Origin: Kitasatospora setae KM-6054
GTDB taxonomy: Bacteria; Actinomycetota; Actinomycetes; Streptomycetales; Streptomycetaceae
DNA: 64,000 nt
Assembly (NCBI RefSeq): GCF_000269985.1
Contig: NC_016109.1
Span: 7,715,001-7,779,000, forward strand
Reading direction: 5' to 3'
Of the stretch, positions 43,838-52,533 are shown one piece after another (the first letter of the stretch is position 1; every line of letters starts with the position of its first letter). The notes under the pieces were generated by a model, which ran no database searches, was not told where the DNA came from, and was given only the letters and a program-made list of their open reading frames with translations. Position numbers and translations under genes: made by a program.

Positions 43838-45175
43838 TCAGCCCAGAGTGACCACCTTCGCCCAGTCCGGTGGGCCGTCGGGTACGTCGTCGGGGTCGCC
43901 CTCCATGTTCCAGCGGGTGCGCGGGAATCGACGGGGGAACAGGCCGATGACGGTCCGGCAGGGTGGCGGGGTGCTCGGCCAGGGGGTCTGGCCGTCGGTC
44001 AGGGCGACGATGACGTCCGGGGCGGGGCGCCGTTTCAGGGCGGTGGCGAAACCGGTGCGGAGGTCGGTGCCGCCGCCACCGATCAGTGCCCAGCCGCTCC
44101 CGTCGGCGGCCTGCCGGACGGCCCGGGCCGCGGCGTCGCAGGAGAGCACCGAGACCGACTCGCGCCGCCCGCCCGCCGCGTGCAGGATCGCCGCGGTCTC
44201 CAGCAGGGCCGTGCCCAACTCGCTGTCGCTGACCGATCCGGAGGTGTCGACGACCACCGTGACCCGGGGCGGGCGGCGGCGCAGCGAGGGCAGGACGATG
44301 CCGGGCAGGCTGCTCGAACGGCGGGCCGGGCGGCCGTGGCTGTAGTCCTCGCCGGCGCCCGCCGCGGCCAGCGTGGAGCGGATCGCCGCACCGAGCAACT
44401 GCCGCCACGGCTGCGGCGGGTGGAACGCCTCCTCGGCCCAGCGCCGCCAACCGGCGGGCGCCCGGCCGGGGTTGCCCAGGATGCCCTGGGCGACCCGGAA
44501 GCGGACCAGGTCGCGCTCCTGGTCGCTCAGGCCGTGCCCGCCGTCGGGGCCGTCCGGGCCGAACTCCCACTCCCGTTCGAGGCCGTCCGCGCCGCTGCCG
44601 CACTCCAGCCACACCAGGTGCTGGTACCGGGTGCCGAGGGAGAACTGCCGCAGGTAGTCCTCCATCAGTTGGCCGTCTTCCAGGTGGAGGGTCTTCGGGT
44701 AGATCGCGCCGGCCGGTTCGACCAGGCCGTCGCCGAACGCGTCGTCGTTGATCTCGCAGTCCGCCGCCAGGTTGATCCGCAGCCGGTCGCCGGGCCCGTC
44801 GAGGTCGAGCGCGCGCATCGCCAGGTCGCCGCGCCGGGCGTGGTCGCGCAGCAGGTGCGAGACCTCGTGCACCCAGACCGACGCCAACTCCTCCTCGGGG
44901 GTGCGGTCGACGAAGGCCGGTGAGACGTAGCACCGCCACTGCCGGTCGACCGCCATGGTCGGCACCCGCGACGACTCCACCACGTGCATCGCGAACAGCG
45001 CCGTCGCCAGGTACGGGCGGGCCCGCGCCGCCCGCAGCCGGGCCGCGAACAGCTTCTCGGTGTCCAGGGGACGCGCTCTCCCGGCGTGCCCGGGACGTGT
45101 TGCCTGACCGGCTTCAGCGGGACGTGCTGCGTGGCCGGTGTTCGCGGCCCGCGCCGTCCGGGCGGACGTGCTCAC
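43838..45175 (-). CDS. DUF2201-type metallopeptidase-like/vWA protein
   Basis: The 445-residue protein starts at GTG 45175, 4 bp inside the ATPase gene. After a low-complexity start (about 35 residues) comes a zincin-like domain with H103-E-x2-H107 (VWVHEVSHLLRDH) and NLAADCEINDD. A C-terminal von Willebrand A-like domain (about 300-420) carries a DxSxS metal site (VVVDTSGSVSDSE), GGGGTDLRTGF and VIVALTDGQTPW. Such proteins pair with MoxR-type ATPases as chaperone-like or co-protease systems. It probably acts in the cytoplasm with the two upstream gene products. Confidence 0.88.
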   Translation of the reverse strand: MSTSARTARAANTGHAARPAEAGQATRPGHAGRARPLDTEKLFAARLRAARARPYLATALFAMHVVESSRVPTMAVDRQWRCYVSPAFVDRTPEEELASVWVHEVSHLLRDHARRGDLAMRALDLDGPGDRLRINLAADCEINDDAFGDGLVEPAGAIYPKTLHLEDGQLMEDYLRQFSLGTRYQHLVWLECGSGADGLEREWEFGPDGPDGGHGLSDQERDLVRFRVAQGILGNPGRAPAGWRRWAEEAFHPPQPWRQLLGAAIRSTLAAAGAGEDYSHGRPARRSSSLPGIVLPSLRRRPPRVTVVVDTSGSVSDSELGTALLETAAILHAAGGRRESVSVLSCDAAARAVRQAADGSGWALIGGGGTDLRTGFATALKRRPAPDVIVALTDGQTPWPSTPPPCRTVIGLFPRRFPRTRWNMEGDPDDVPDGPPDWAKVVTLG

Positions 45176-46398
45176 CGGCGCCCCGCCCCGGCGGAGGTGA
45201 GAGCGGCGGAGCGCTCCGCCCGGCGGGAGATCCGCATCGCACTCGCGAAACGGTTGATCAACTCCGGTACCTCCCAGTCGTCCTGGCGCAGCGAGGCGAG
45301 CGTGCTCACCGGTACCACCAGCACGTCGGGCGGGCAGCTCTCCAGCGCCCTGGCCATCAACGCCCAGGCGGAGTCCCAGCGTTCGAGCGTCGGACGGGAG
45401 CGGACGGCGGCCACCACCCCGTCCAGGACGGCCTGCCGGAGGTCGCCGCGGGCGGGCAGGACGGCGGCGGCCGGGGCGGCGAGCAGGCTCTCCGGGTCGG
45501 GCAGGTCCATCCGGTCCATGGCGGCGAGCAGTTCGAGCCCCGGGCCGTCGCCGACGGTGCCGCGCACCAGCAGCGACAGCACCTCCCGGGAGGAGCCGGC
45601 CGCCGATCCGAACGCGAGCAGCCGCATCGTCATCTCCCAACTGCGCGGCGACGGCCATGCCTTGCCGCGCCTGGCCTCGGCGGACGGCAGGCGGTGGGTC
45701 AGCTCGGGCCGGACGGTCAGCAGTCCGCACACCGCCCGCCGGGCGAACTCGACTGCGGCGGAAAGCCGTTCGGGATCGAGCCGGGGCAGCTCGGCGCGCG
45801 GCCACACGCCGCCCAGGCCGCGCACCACCACCTGGGCGTCGTGCACCCAGTCCAGGTGGACGAAGCGGTTGGCCAGCGGGGGACTCAGCTCCCAGCCGTC
45901 GGCGGCCGAGGCGCGCGGGTTGGCGGCCGCCACGATCCTTACCCCCGGCGGGAGTTGCAGCGAACCGATACGTCGCTCCAGGACCAGTCGCAGCAGCGCC
46001 GCCTGCACCGCCGGCGGCGCGGTGGACAGCTCGTCGAGGAACAGCAGCCCCCGGCCCTGCCGGACCAGCCGCACCGCCCAGTCCGGCGGCGCCAGCGGCA
46101 CGCCCTGGACGGCCGGGTCGTCGCCGATCACCGGCAGGCCGGAGAAGTCGGACGGCTCGTGGACACTGGCGATCACCGTGGTGAGCGGCAGGTCGAGCTC
46201 GGCGGCGAGCTGGGTCAGCGCTGCGGTCTTGCCGATACCCGGCTCCCCCCACAGCAGGACCGGCAGATCGGCGGCGACGGCGAGGGTCAGCGCCTCGATC
46301 TGGAGGTCCTGGCGGGGTTCGGTGGCGGACTCCCGTAGGAGCGCCAGCAGCTGGTCGGCGAGGGCGAGTTGGGGAGATGCGGATGCGGAGGAAGTCAT
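45172..46398 (-). CDS. MoxR-family AAA+ ATPase
   Basis: The 408-residue protein starts at ATG 46398. Walker A is GEPGIGKT (residues 51-58) and Walker B is LLFLDELS. The sensor-1 region is VRIVAAANP, and the lid domain contains SPRSWEMTMRLLAFGS. This is the MoxR clade, which usually works with vWA proteins to remodel or insert cofactors into client proteins. It overlaps the vWA/metallopeptidase gene by 4 bp. The unknown 470-residue gene lies 115 bp upstream on the same strand. Confidence 0.92.
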   Translation of the reverse strand: MTSSASASPQLALADQLLALLRESATEPRQDLQIEALTLAVAADLPVLLWGEPGIGKTAALTQLAAELDLPLTTVIASVHEPSDFSGLPVIGDDPAVQGVPLAPPDWAVRLVRQGRGLLFLDELSTAPPAVQAALLRLVLERRIGSLQLPPGVRIVAAANPRASAADGWELSPPLANRFVHLDWVHDAQVVVRGLGGVWPRAELPRLDPERLSAAVEFARRAVCGLLTVRPELTHRLPSAEARRGKAWPSPRSWEMTMRLLAFGSAAGSSREVLSLLVRGTVGDGPGLELLAAMDRMDLPDPESLLAAPAAAVLPARGDLRQAVLDGVVAAVRSRPTLERWDSAWALMARALESCPPDVLVVPVSTLASLRQDDWEVPELINRFASAMRISRRAERSAALTSAGAGRR

Positions 46399-46513
46399 GA
46401 GTGATTCACCTGGGGTCGGTTCGGGGCGGCACGGTACGGCACGTGGGCGTGCGGGCGTGGCGCGTGGGTATGGCCGGAGCCGTCAGGAAGATGGGCGCAC
46501 GGCGCCGGCGGAG

Positions 46514-47926
46514 TCAGAAGGAGTGGTGCTTCGCGGGGCGTGGACGCCGGGAGCGGGGGCGGTACGGGTGGCCGTCCGGACGGAGGTCGGCCGGTGCCTG
46601 GACGGGGGAGGTGGCGTTGCCCGACCGGTTGCGGGCGGGGGAGAGCCCGGCCGCGTGCACGCTGTGGGCCAGCCGGTGCCGGGCGTCCGCCTCCAGTGCT
46701 GCGGCGAGCGGCCCGTCGCGCAGGACGGCCTCCGCGCCGAGCAGTCGGCGCACGGCGGCCAGGACGCCCGTGCGGTCGCCGTGCAGCAGCCGCTGCCGGA
46801 TGTCCTCCAGGTCCTCCGGCTGCCGGTGCGCGCGGTCGATCGCCCGCAGGCAGGGCAGCGGCGGGCCGCCGAACGCCGCCAGCAGCTCCTCGCGCCGTAC
46901 CTGCTCCGGGTCGTGGTCGAGCGGGACGAGTACCCCGTCGACCACGGCGATCCGGTGCAGGTCGCCACGGCAGCGCACCGTCAACGTTCCTTCACCGACC
47001 GACTGTTCGACTCCGGCGGCGCGGGACGCCGCACTGCCCGGGGGGTCCGGGACGAGCGCGGCGGCGACCAGCGGATGCAGCCCGTCCGGGCCGATCCGCC
47101 CCGCGCGGAGCAGGAGCAGGTCGGGCGGCGTCCAGGTCGCGGCGTCCGGCAGGACGGCGGACCTGGCGGCCCCGGCGGACCTGCCTGGCTCGGCGGACCT
47201 GCCTGGCTCGGCGGAGCCCGCGGAGCCGGTGCGGTTGCCGGAGCCGGGGCCTGTTCGCCCGCCGAGCAGGACGTGCCGTCGGCGGGCCAGCCGTACCGTC
47301 ACCGGTGCGTCGTCCGGCAGGCCGTCCGCGGTGCGCACCAGGGCGGCCTCGAACTCCCATGCTGCCTCGGCAATGTGGCTGTCCGTCAACTGTGCTGTGC
47401 GGTCGGCAAGATCACCGGAGCGTCGGGCGTCCCAGAGATGGCGGTGCAGGTCGAGGCGGAAGCGCGGGTCGGGGTGCGGCGGAGGCGGCCCAGGCGGATG
47501 GGCGTCGGCGTCCCACAGCGCCAGTGTGACGCGTTGGCCCGCCGCCGCGTAGGCCGGCGCGGTACGGGCCACCAACCGCACCGGCGCCCCGCCGCCGTCG
47601 CGCGGGTAGCGCGCCAGGGTCAGCGTGACCCCTGGACGCAGCAGCCCGTCCGGTGCGATCCGCGGCAGGTGCCAGCGCAGCAGGTCGGGGGCCAGGTGCC
47701 GCAGATCGGCCCGGAGTCGGCCGGCCAGTTCGGACCCGTACGTGCGGGTGACGGTGCGCAGGTCGAAGCCGGGATCGCACCCGGCCGCCGCGCAGGCTCC
47801 GCCCCAATCGCCCAGCGCACGGCGGGCGGTGGCGGTCTCGATCATGGCCGGGGGGACGGCGAAGCGCCGGACCTGCGACCAGAAGTCGTGGCGAGTGTCC
47901 TCGTCCTGGAGGGAAGTGTCGTGCAT
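46514..47926 (-). CDS. Unknown protein of the MoxR-vWA triad
   Basis: The 470-residue protein starts at ATG 47926 (MHDTSLQDED). It is soluble, Arg/Asp-rich and ends in a basic tail (RPRSRRPRPAKHHSF). Recognisable parts include RHDFWSQVRRFAVPPAMIETATARRALGDWGGACAAAG, a repeat-like stretch LRRDGLHPLV-type, and a duplicated SAEPGRSAEPGRS encoded by a tandem repeat near 47170-47215. I do not recognise a family. Order and strand (unknown, MoxR, vWA-metallopeptidase) suggest it is the client or effector served by the ATPase pair. Confidence 0.7.
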   Translation of the reverse strand: MHDTSLQDEDTRHDFWSQVRRFAVPPAMIETATARRALGDWGGACAAAGCDPGFDLRTVTRTYGSELAGRLRADLRHLAPDLLRWHLPRIAPDGLLRPGVTLTLARYPRDGGGAPVRLVARTAPAYAAAGQRVTLALWDADAHPPGPPPPHPDPRFRLDLHRHLWDARRSGDLADRTAQLTDSHIAEAAWEFEAALVRTADGLPDDAPVTVRLARRRHVLLGGRTGPGSGNRTGSAGSAEPGRSAEPGRSAGAARSAVLPDAATWTPPDLLLLRAGRIGPDGLHPLVAAALVPDPPGSAASRAAGVEQSVGEGTLTVRCRGDLHRIAVVDGVLVPLDHDPEQVRREELLAAFGGPPLPCLRAIDRAHRQPEDLEDIRQRLLHGDRTGVLAAVRRLLGAEAVLRDGPLAAALEADARHRLAHSVHAAGLSPARNRSGNATSPVQAPADLRPDGHPYRPRSRRPRPAKHHSF

Positions 47927-48151
47927 CAGCACACACTTCGGAAGGACGGGACCTCCAATCCGTGAGTAGTCATCGCGGCGATCGTAGCCGCCGACCGCCC
48001 CCCTGTCACCCCCGTTCCGGTCCGCCGCCGGGCCTGTTCCCGCTCCGCCCCGGCCGCTCCCGCAGGCGTGCGGCCACGACGTAGGCTGGGCGGCAGAGGG
48101 CCGGAACGCGGCCGTGGCACGGCCGGGGCGGACCGGGAACGGCGGTGGAGG

Positions 48152-49207
48152 ATGGCGGACGGGCGAGTGGCGGCCGGGCGGAACGCCGGTGACCGGGGAG
48201 CGGGCCGCGGGAGCGGGAGCGGCGGGACCGGGCGGGACGGGAGCGGCCGGGACGGAACCGGCCTGAGCCGGCCGGGCGCCGGCCGGTGGCGGCCGACCGA
48301 GGTGCTCCGGCGCCGACTGCTCCGGGAGATCAACTCCACGGTGCACGGCGCCGATCTGCACCTGGAACGCTACGACCGCCCGGCCGGCGACCCCGGGCTG
48401 TTCGGGGCCGACAGCGTGGTGTGGCAGGTGCACGGGCACCCGGCCGGGATGCTGGTCGGCGGGTTCGCCGCGCTGATGCTCCAGTCGCTGCACCCCGTGG
48501 CGATGCGCGCCGTCGCCGAACACTCCGACTACCGCACCGACCCGGTCGGCCGGCTGCACCGCACCGCCCGCTTCGTCTCCACCACCACGCTCGGCTCCTC
48601 CGCCGCCGCCGAGGCCGCGATCGCCGACGTCCGCCGCATCCACGGCTACGTCCGGGGCCGCGACGCCGAAGGCCGTCCCTACCGGGCCGACGATCCCGAC
48701 CTGCTCTGCTGGGTGCACACCGCCGAAGCGGCCTGCTTCCTCGCGGGCTACCAAGTCTTCGCCGGCGAAGGGAGGTTGGGTGGCCGCCAGTGCGACGACT
48801 ACCTCGCCGAGGTCGCCCAGATCGGCCAACTCCTCGGCGCGGACGGCGTTCCCGTCTCGCGTGCCGGACTCGCCCGCTACCTGGACGAAGTGCGCGGCCA
48901 ACTGGCTTCCAGCCCGGAGGCGTTGGAGGCCGTCGCACTGCTGCGCGGCTTCGGTCGCACCCGGCGCGAACGCCTCGCCGTCCGGATCCTCACCAACGCG
49001 GCGATCGGCCTGCTGCCCGCCTGGGCCCGCCGCGCGCTCGGCGTCCACCGCCCCTGGGCGGTGCGCCGGCTCTGGGACCGTCCGCTGGCCCGACTGCTCG
49101 GCGCCGTCATGGTCTGGGCGTGCGGCCTGTCACCGATCCGCCTCGCCGCGACGGCCCGGGCCCGGGCGAAGCCTGCGGTGCGGGTGGGCGGTGGCGGGGC
49201 GGGCTGA
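48152..49207 (+). CDS. Oxygenase MpaB-family (DUF2236) protein
   Basis: The 351-residue frame starts at ATG 48152. GTGGAGG touches the ATG directly, so a slightly later start cannot be excluded. The first 45 residues are Gly/Arg-rich. The conserved core (LRREINSTVHG, VVWQVHGHPAGMLVGGFAALMLQSLHPVAMRAVAEHSDYRTDPVGRLHRTARFV) matches the DUF2236/MpaB family, whose members include b-haem latex-clearing oxygenases and uncharacterised enzymes. The His residues in LQSLHP and VHGHP are candidate ligands. It appears to be monocistronic; a bidirectional terminator follows. Confidence 0.85.
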   Translation: MADGRVAAGRNAGDRGAGRGSGSGGTGRDGSGRDGTGLSRPGAGRWRPTEVLRRRLLREINSTVHGADLHLERYDRPAGDPGLFGADSVVWQVHGHPAGMLVGGFAALMLQSLHPVAMRAVAEHSDYRTDPVGRLHRTARFVSTTTLGSSAAAEAAIADVRRIHGYVRGRDAEGRPYRADDPDLLCWVHTAEAACFLAGYQVFAGEGRLGGRQCDDYLAEVAQIGQLLGADGVPVSRAGLARYLDEVRGQLASSPEALEAVALLRGFGRTRRERLAVRILTNAAIGLLPAWARRALGVHRPWAVRRLWDRPLARLLGAVMVWACGLSPIRLAATARARAKPAVRVGGGGAG

Positions 49208-49242
49208 GGCGGGGCGGACTGGTCGTGAGCCGGAACACGATG

Positions 49243-49287
49243 AAGCGGCCGCCGCACCGGGGCTGGGATCCGGTGCGGCGACCGCTT
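49243..49287. terminator. Bidirectional hairpin between the MpaB-like gene and bL37
   Basis: An 18-bp stem (49243-49260 with 49270-49287, one mismatch that becomes a G-U pair in the minus-strand transcript) with a 9-nt loop lies between two convergent genes. Confidence 0.7.
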
Positions 49288-49330
49288 CGACGTCGTCAGT
49301 GCTCGGCGATGGGTGCGGAGCGTACGGCCG

Positions 49331-49408
49331 TCAGCACTGGGGCCGACGGCCGTGGTTCGCTCCACGCCTCGCGCGGGCCTTCTTCTTGCGGCGGCGCTTC
49401 GACGACAT
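49331..49408 (-). CDS. 50S ribosomal protein bL37 (actinobacterial)
   Basis: This very small gene encodes 25 residues from ATG 49408, with a GGAGAGG ribosome-binding site 3 nt upstream. The product is extremely basic (SSKRRRKKKARARRG) and ends ANHGRRPQC. That is close to the ANHGKRPN end of the actinobacterial ribosomal protein bL37 described in mycobacterial ribosomes. It would sit in the large subunit. The gene is easily overlooked because of its length. A terminator follows 44 bp downstream. The C-terminal Cys is unusual compared with the Asn-containing ends I recall. Confidence 0.82.
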   Translation of the reverse strand: MSSKRRRKKKARARRGANHGRRPQC

Positions 49409-49557
49409 GGCCTCTCCTCTCACGGCGGTGCACGACATCTTTCCCCCGTCCACCGTGCCCCGTCTCGGCCGAACCCGCCAGCCGAGCACCGGCGCGCTCC
49501 GGGGGCCAGGATGGAGAACGGGGGCCGAGACGGAGACACGCAGACACGGGAGGCACG

Positions 49558-49746
49558 ATGTCGCACCACACCCACGACGGGGCCCACCACGACGCGCCGG
49601 CCGACGAGTGGCCGCCGACCGAGACTTCCGAGGCCCGGATGACCGCCGAGGGCTCGCCGCCGCCCGACGAGAGCGAGAAGACCCCCGAGGACGGCCCCGA
49701 GTTCGCCATCCCGGTCTCCTCGCCGCCGGAGCCCGAGGAGGGCTGA
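49558..49746 (+). CDS. Small acidic, disordered protein
   Basis: The 62-residue protein starts at ATG 49558, 5 nt after GGGAGG. It opens with a His-rich segment (MSHHTHDGAHHDAP) and continues Pro/Glu/Ser-rich without hydrophobic core, so it is probably disordered. No family was recognised. It is divergent from bL37 and lies 188 bp before the WhiB gene. The good ribosome-binding site and codon pattern support a real gene. Confidence 0.65.
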   Translation: MSHHTHDGAHHDAPADEWPPTETSEARMTAEGSPPPDESEKTPEDGPEFAIPVSSPPEPEEG

Positions 49747-49854
49747 CCCGGGCCTCGGGGGTACCGGCTCGGGCGCCGGCGCCGGGCAGTCGGGTCGGGC
49801 AGTCGGGGCCGGTTCGGGGTGCTTCAGGTGCTTCGGCCGACGGAAGGCGGTTAG

Positions 49855-49891
49855 ACGGACATGACATCAGCTCATCAGCTCGGATGTCCGT
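49855..49891. promoter_or_regulatory. Dyad and direct repeats upstream of the WhiB gene
   Basis: ACGGACAT (49855-49862) and ATGTCCGT (49884-49891) form an exact 8-bp inverted repeat. The interval contains CATCAGCT twice in tandem (49865-49880). Ending 43 bp before the WhiB start codon, it is a likely protein-binding site. Confidence 0.5.
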
Positions 49892-49934
49892 ACGTCCAGC
49901 CGTTGATCCGACCGTCCGACGGAAGGAGCACCCG

Positions 49935-50246
49935 ATGACCGTGATCTCGCGCCTGCCCGGCGCCCGCGAGGAGGAGTGGGACTGGCAGCTCGACGGGGCC
50001 TGCCGCGCCGCCGACTCCCAGTTGTTCTTCCACCCCTCCGGGGAGCGCGGCCAGGCCCACGACGACCGCGACCGCGCCGCCAAGGCGGTCTGCGCCCGCT
50101 GCCCCGTCCGCGAGCGCTGCCTGCGGCACGCCCTGGCCACCCGCGAACGCTACGGCGTCTGGGGCGGTAGCACCGAGGAGGAGCGGCTCGGCATGCTGCG
50201 CCGCCGGCGCCGCAACCGCGTCCACGCCGCCGCCCGTGCCCGCTGA
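49935..50246 (+). CDS. WhiB-family iron-sulfur transcriptional regulator
   Basis: The 103-residue protein starts at ATG 49935 after GGAAGGAG. Cys23, Cys53, Cys56 and Cys62 form the [4Fe-4S]-binding set (CxxCx5C in the second part). GVWGG and the basic tail RRRRRNRVHAAARAR make the DNA-binding end. WhiB-like proteins bind sigma-factor region 4 and control development or stress genes in actinomycetes. I do not assign it to a named Wbl subgroup. A SigB-type sigma factor and its regulators are next to it on the opposite strand. Confidence 0.93.
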   Translation: MTVISRLPGAREEEWDWQLDGACRAADSQLFFHPSGERGQAHDDRDRAAKAVCARCPVRERCLRHALATRERYGVWGGSTEEERLGMLRRRRRNRVHAAARAR

Positions 50247-50289
50247 GCACGGACGAGGGCCCGGCGTACGGCGTACGCGCGGCGCGCGG

Positions 50290-50339
50290 GAACGCGGTGC
50301 GGGCCGACCCACCGGAGTGGGTCGGCCCGCACCGCGTTC
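50290..50339. terminator. Very strong hairpin between convergent WhiB and anti-sigma genes
   Basis: A perfect 23-bp stem (50290-50312 with 50317-50339) closes on a 4-nt CGGA loop. It starts 44 bp after the WhiB stop codon. Confidence 0.85.
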
Positions 50340-50418
50340 GGCGGGTGTACGGGCGCACTAGTACAGGCGCACTAGCGCAGGGGAACCAGGCTTTCGCGCG
50401 GCCGGGGGGCCGGGCGGT

Positions 50419-50886
50419 TCACGCGAGCAGGCGGGCGGCGTCGATCTCGGCCCAGATCGACTTGCCCTGGGCGTGCCGGTCCGCGCCCCAGCGGTCGGCG
50501 GTGCGCTGCACGATGTACAGGCCGTGCCCGCCGGGCAGGCCGGGACGGTGCGGGGTGCGCAGGGCAGGCAGGACGTCGGACGCGTCGCTGACCTCGATCC
50601 GCAGCCGGGCGGGCGTCGCGTCCAGGAGGAGTTCGAGCGGGCCGCCGGCGTGCAGCATCGCGTTGCCGACCAGTTCGGCGACCAGCAGGACGACGTCCTC
50701 GGCGAGGTCCGGGTCGGGCGGCGTGGACCACGACCAGTCGCCGAGCGCCTCCGCGGTGAACGCCCGGGCCCGGGCCACCGGGCGCGGGACGCCCACCAGT
50801 CGCAGGCGTCGGCGCTGCCCGCCGGGGGGCATGCTCGCCCCGGCGTTCGGACGGTCGCCGTCCAGGGTGCCCCGGCTCGGTGTCAC
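50419..50886 (-). CDS. RsbW-like HATPase anti-sigma factor/serine kinase
   Basis: The 155-residue protein starts at GTG 50886. The HATPase_c fold is visible in LLVAELVGNAMLHAGGP (N box), LRIEVSDASDVLPAL (G1 box) and GGHGLYIVQRTADRWG (G2 box). Relatives bind and inhibit SigB/SigF-type sigma factors and phosphorylate the STAS antagonist. The STAS gene lies 143 bp upstream and a sigma factor of the right type follows further upstream, all on the same strand. Together they make a partner-switching module. Confidence 0.9.
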   Translation of the reverse strand: MTPSRGTLDGDRPNAGASMPPGGQRRRLRLVGVPRPVARARAFTAEALGDWSWSTPPDPDLAEDVVLLVAELVGNAMLHAGGPLELLLDATPARLRIEVSDASDVLPALRTPHRPGLPGGHGLYIVQRTADRWGADRHAQGKSIWAEIDAARLLA

Positions 50887-51029
50887 GTGCGGGTTCCCTT
50901 CGGTTCGGACGGCGCTCTCACAGGCTCACACGTCGCTCTCACGGTTCGGTTTCCCGGCCGCGCCCGGATTATGCCCGATGCGGCCGACGGTACGGGTGGA
51001 GGCAGCTGGCGGCGGTACGGCAGAACCGG

Positions 51030-51398
51030 TCAGCCGGCTGCGGCGAGGGCCGCGTCCACCGTCTCGTGGATGGTGAACACGGCTTTCGCGCCGGTCAGTT
51101 CGAGCAGGTGCCGAACCGGGCCGGAGAGTGCCGCCAGGTGGAAGGGGAGCTCGCCGTCGGCGGCGGCCATCCGGGTCTGGAGCAGCAGGTTCAGCCCGGA
51201 GGAGTCGCAGAAGTCGACCCGCCCCAGGTCGACGATCAGCGCCCGGGGCAGCTCGGCGACCAGCAGGTCGAGCGCTTCCCGGGCAGGGGCCAGTGTCTCG
51301 ATGTCCAGGTCGCCCGCCAGCGCGCACACCGCCGCGCGGGAGGGCGTGCGTCGGACGTCGACCGCAAGCGGCGCAACGGGCGTGTTCTCGGCTGGCAT
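51030..51398 (-). CDS. STAS-domain anti-sigma-factor antagonist
   Basis: The 122-residue protein starts at ATG 51398; the longer frame is Arg-rich leader. It is a single STAS domain with the phospho-acceptor motif in VDFCDSSGLNLLL (Ser66/Ser67). In its unphosphorylated form such a protein sequesters the RsbW-like kinase and frees the sigma factor. SpoIIE-type phosphatases, three of which are encoded in this window, are the usual enzymes that reactivate it. Confidence 0.92.
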   Translation of the reverse strand: MPAENTPVAPLAVDVRRTPSRAAVCALAGDLDIETLAPAREALDLLVAELPRALIVDLGRVDFCDSSGLNLLLQTRMAAADGELPFHLAALSGPVRHLLELTGAKAVFTIHETVDAALAAAG

Positions 51399-51561
51399 CC
51401 TCGTCCTGTTCCTTCGACCGGTCTGCCTCGACCATACGCACCAGGGGGCGCTGCGGTCGAGACGGGGTGCCCGCTGGTGCGTATGGCGCGGCCGCACCGG
51501 AGCGCCGCGTCAGGGCGTCGCTCCGGTGCGTCGCGTCGGTGCGTCGCTCCGGTACGTCGGG

Positions 51562-52494
51562 TCAGTCCGTCGCGTCGAGGCCGGTGCGGAGCCGGGCGAG
51601 GGTTCGGGACAGCAGGCGGGACACGTGCATCTGGGACAGGCCGAGCCGGGCGCCGATCTGCGACTGGGTGAGGTCCTCGGAGAACCGCATCGCCAGGATC
51701 TGCCGGTCCCGCTCCGGGAGTTGGGCGATCAGCGGCTTCAGCGCGACCAGGTTCTCCACCAGCGCGAACCGGCCGTCCACCCGGCCGAGCCGCTCCGCGG
51801 GCTGCTGCCCGTCGCCCTCGCCCGGCGAGGTCAGGTCGAGCGACCCGGCGGTGTGCGCGTTGGCGGCGGCCAGGCCCTCGATCACCTCCTCCTCGGAGAT
51901 CGAGAGGTACTCGGCCAGGTCCGCGACGGTCGGCTCGCGGTCCAGTGTCTGGGCCAGCGCGTCCTGCGCCTTCGCCAGGTCCAGCCGCAGCTCCTGCAGG
52001 CGGCGCGGCACGTGCACGGACCAGGTGGTGTCCCGGAAGTGGCGGCGTATCTCACCGATGATGGTGGGCACCGCGTACGTGGTGAACTCGACGCCGAGCG
52101 ACGGGTCGAAGCGGTCGATCGCCTTGATCAGGCCGACCGAGCCGACCTGCAGCAGGTCCTCGTACGGCTCCTTGCTGTGGCCGAAGCGGCGGATCGCGAA
52201 CCGGACCAGCGTCAGGTTCAGCTCGATCAGGGTGGTGCGCACGTAGCTGAACTCGCGGGTGCCCTCCTCCAGCCCGGCCAGTCGGCGCAGCAGCACCTTG
52301 GTCATTTCGCGGGCGTCGGCGGGCGTCGCGTTCACCGGGTCGGCGAGCACGTCCGGGTCGAGCTCCGGGAGGGCGGCTGCGCTGTCCCAGGTGGTGGCGT
52401 CGCTGGTCCGGGGCGATACGACGGCCGCCTCCGGGTGGTCGGAGGGCGCCTCAGTGGGGGCGATCAGGAGAAGTTCATCAGTGGGCACGCGCAT
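51562..52494 (-). CDS. SigB/SigF-type stress sigma factor
   Basis: The 310-residue protein starts at ATG 52494. An 80-residue acidic N-terminus precedes sigma regions 2 (EPYEDLLQVGSVGLIKAIDRFDPSLG and FTTYAVPTIIGEIRRHFRD), 3 (SVHVPRRLQELRLDLAKAQ) and 4 (LPERDRQILAMRFSEDLTQSQIGARLGLSQMHVSRLLSR). This is the SigB/SigF stress and sporulation class. A SigB-like promoter upstream suggests positive autoregulation. The antagonist and anti-sigma genes follow downstream on the same strand. Confidence 0.94.
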   Translation of the reverse strand: MRVPTDELLLIAPTEAPSDHPEAAVVSPRTSDATTWDSAAALPELDPDVLADPVNATPADAREMTKVLLRRLAGLEEGTREFSYVRTTLIELNLTLVRFAIRRFGHSKEPYEDLLQVGSVGLIKAIDRFDPSLGVEFTTYAVPTIIGEIRRHFRDTTWSVHVPRRLQELRLDLAKAQDALAQTLDREPTVADLAEYLSISEEEVIEGLAAANAHTAGSLDLTSPGEGDGQQPAERLGRVDGRFALVENLVALKPLIAQLPERDRQILAMRFSEDLTQSQIGARLGLSQMHVSRLLSRTLARLRTGLDATD

Positions 52495-52533
52495 GCCAGT
52501 CCTTTCCTCGACTCCGGCCGGTCCGTCCCCGGG

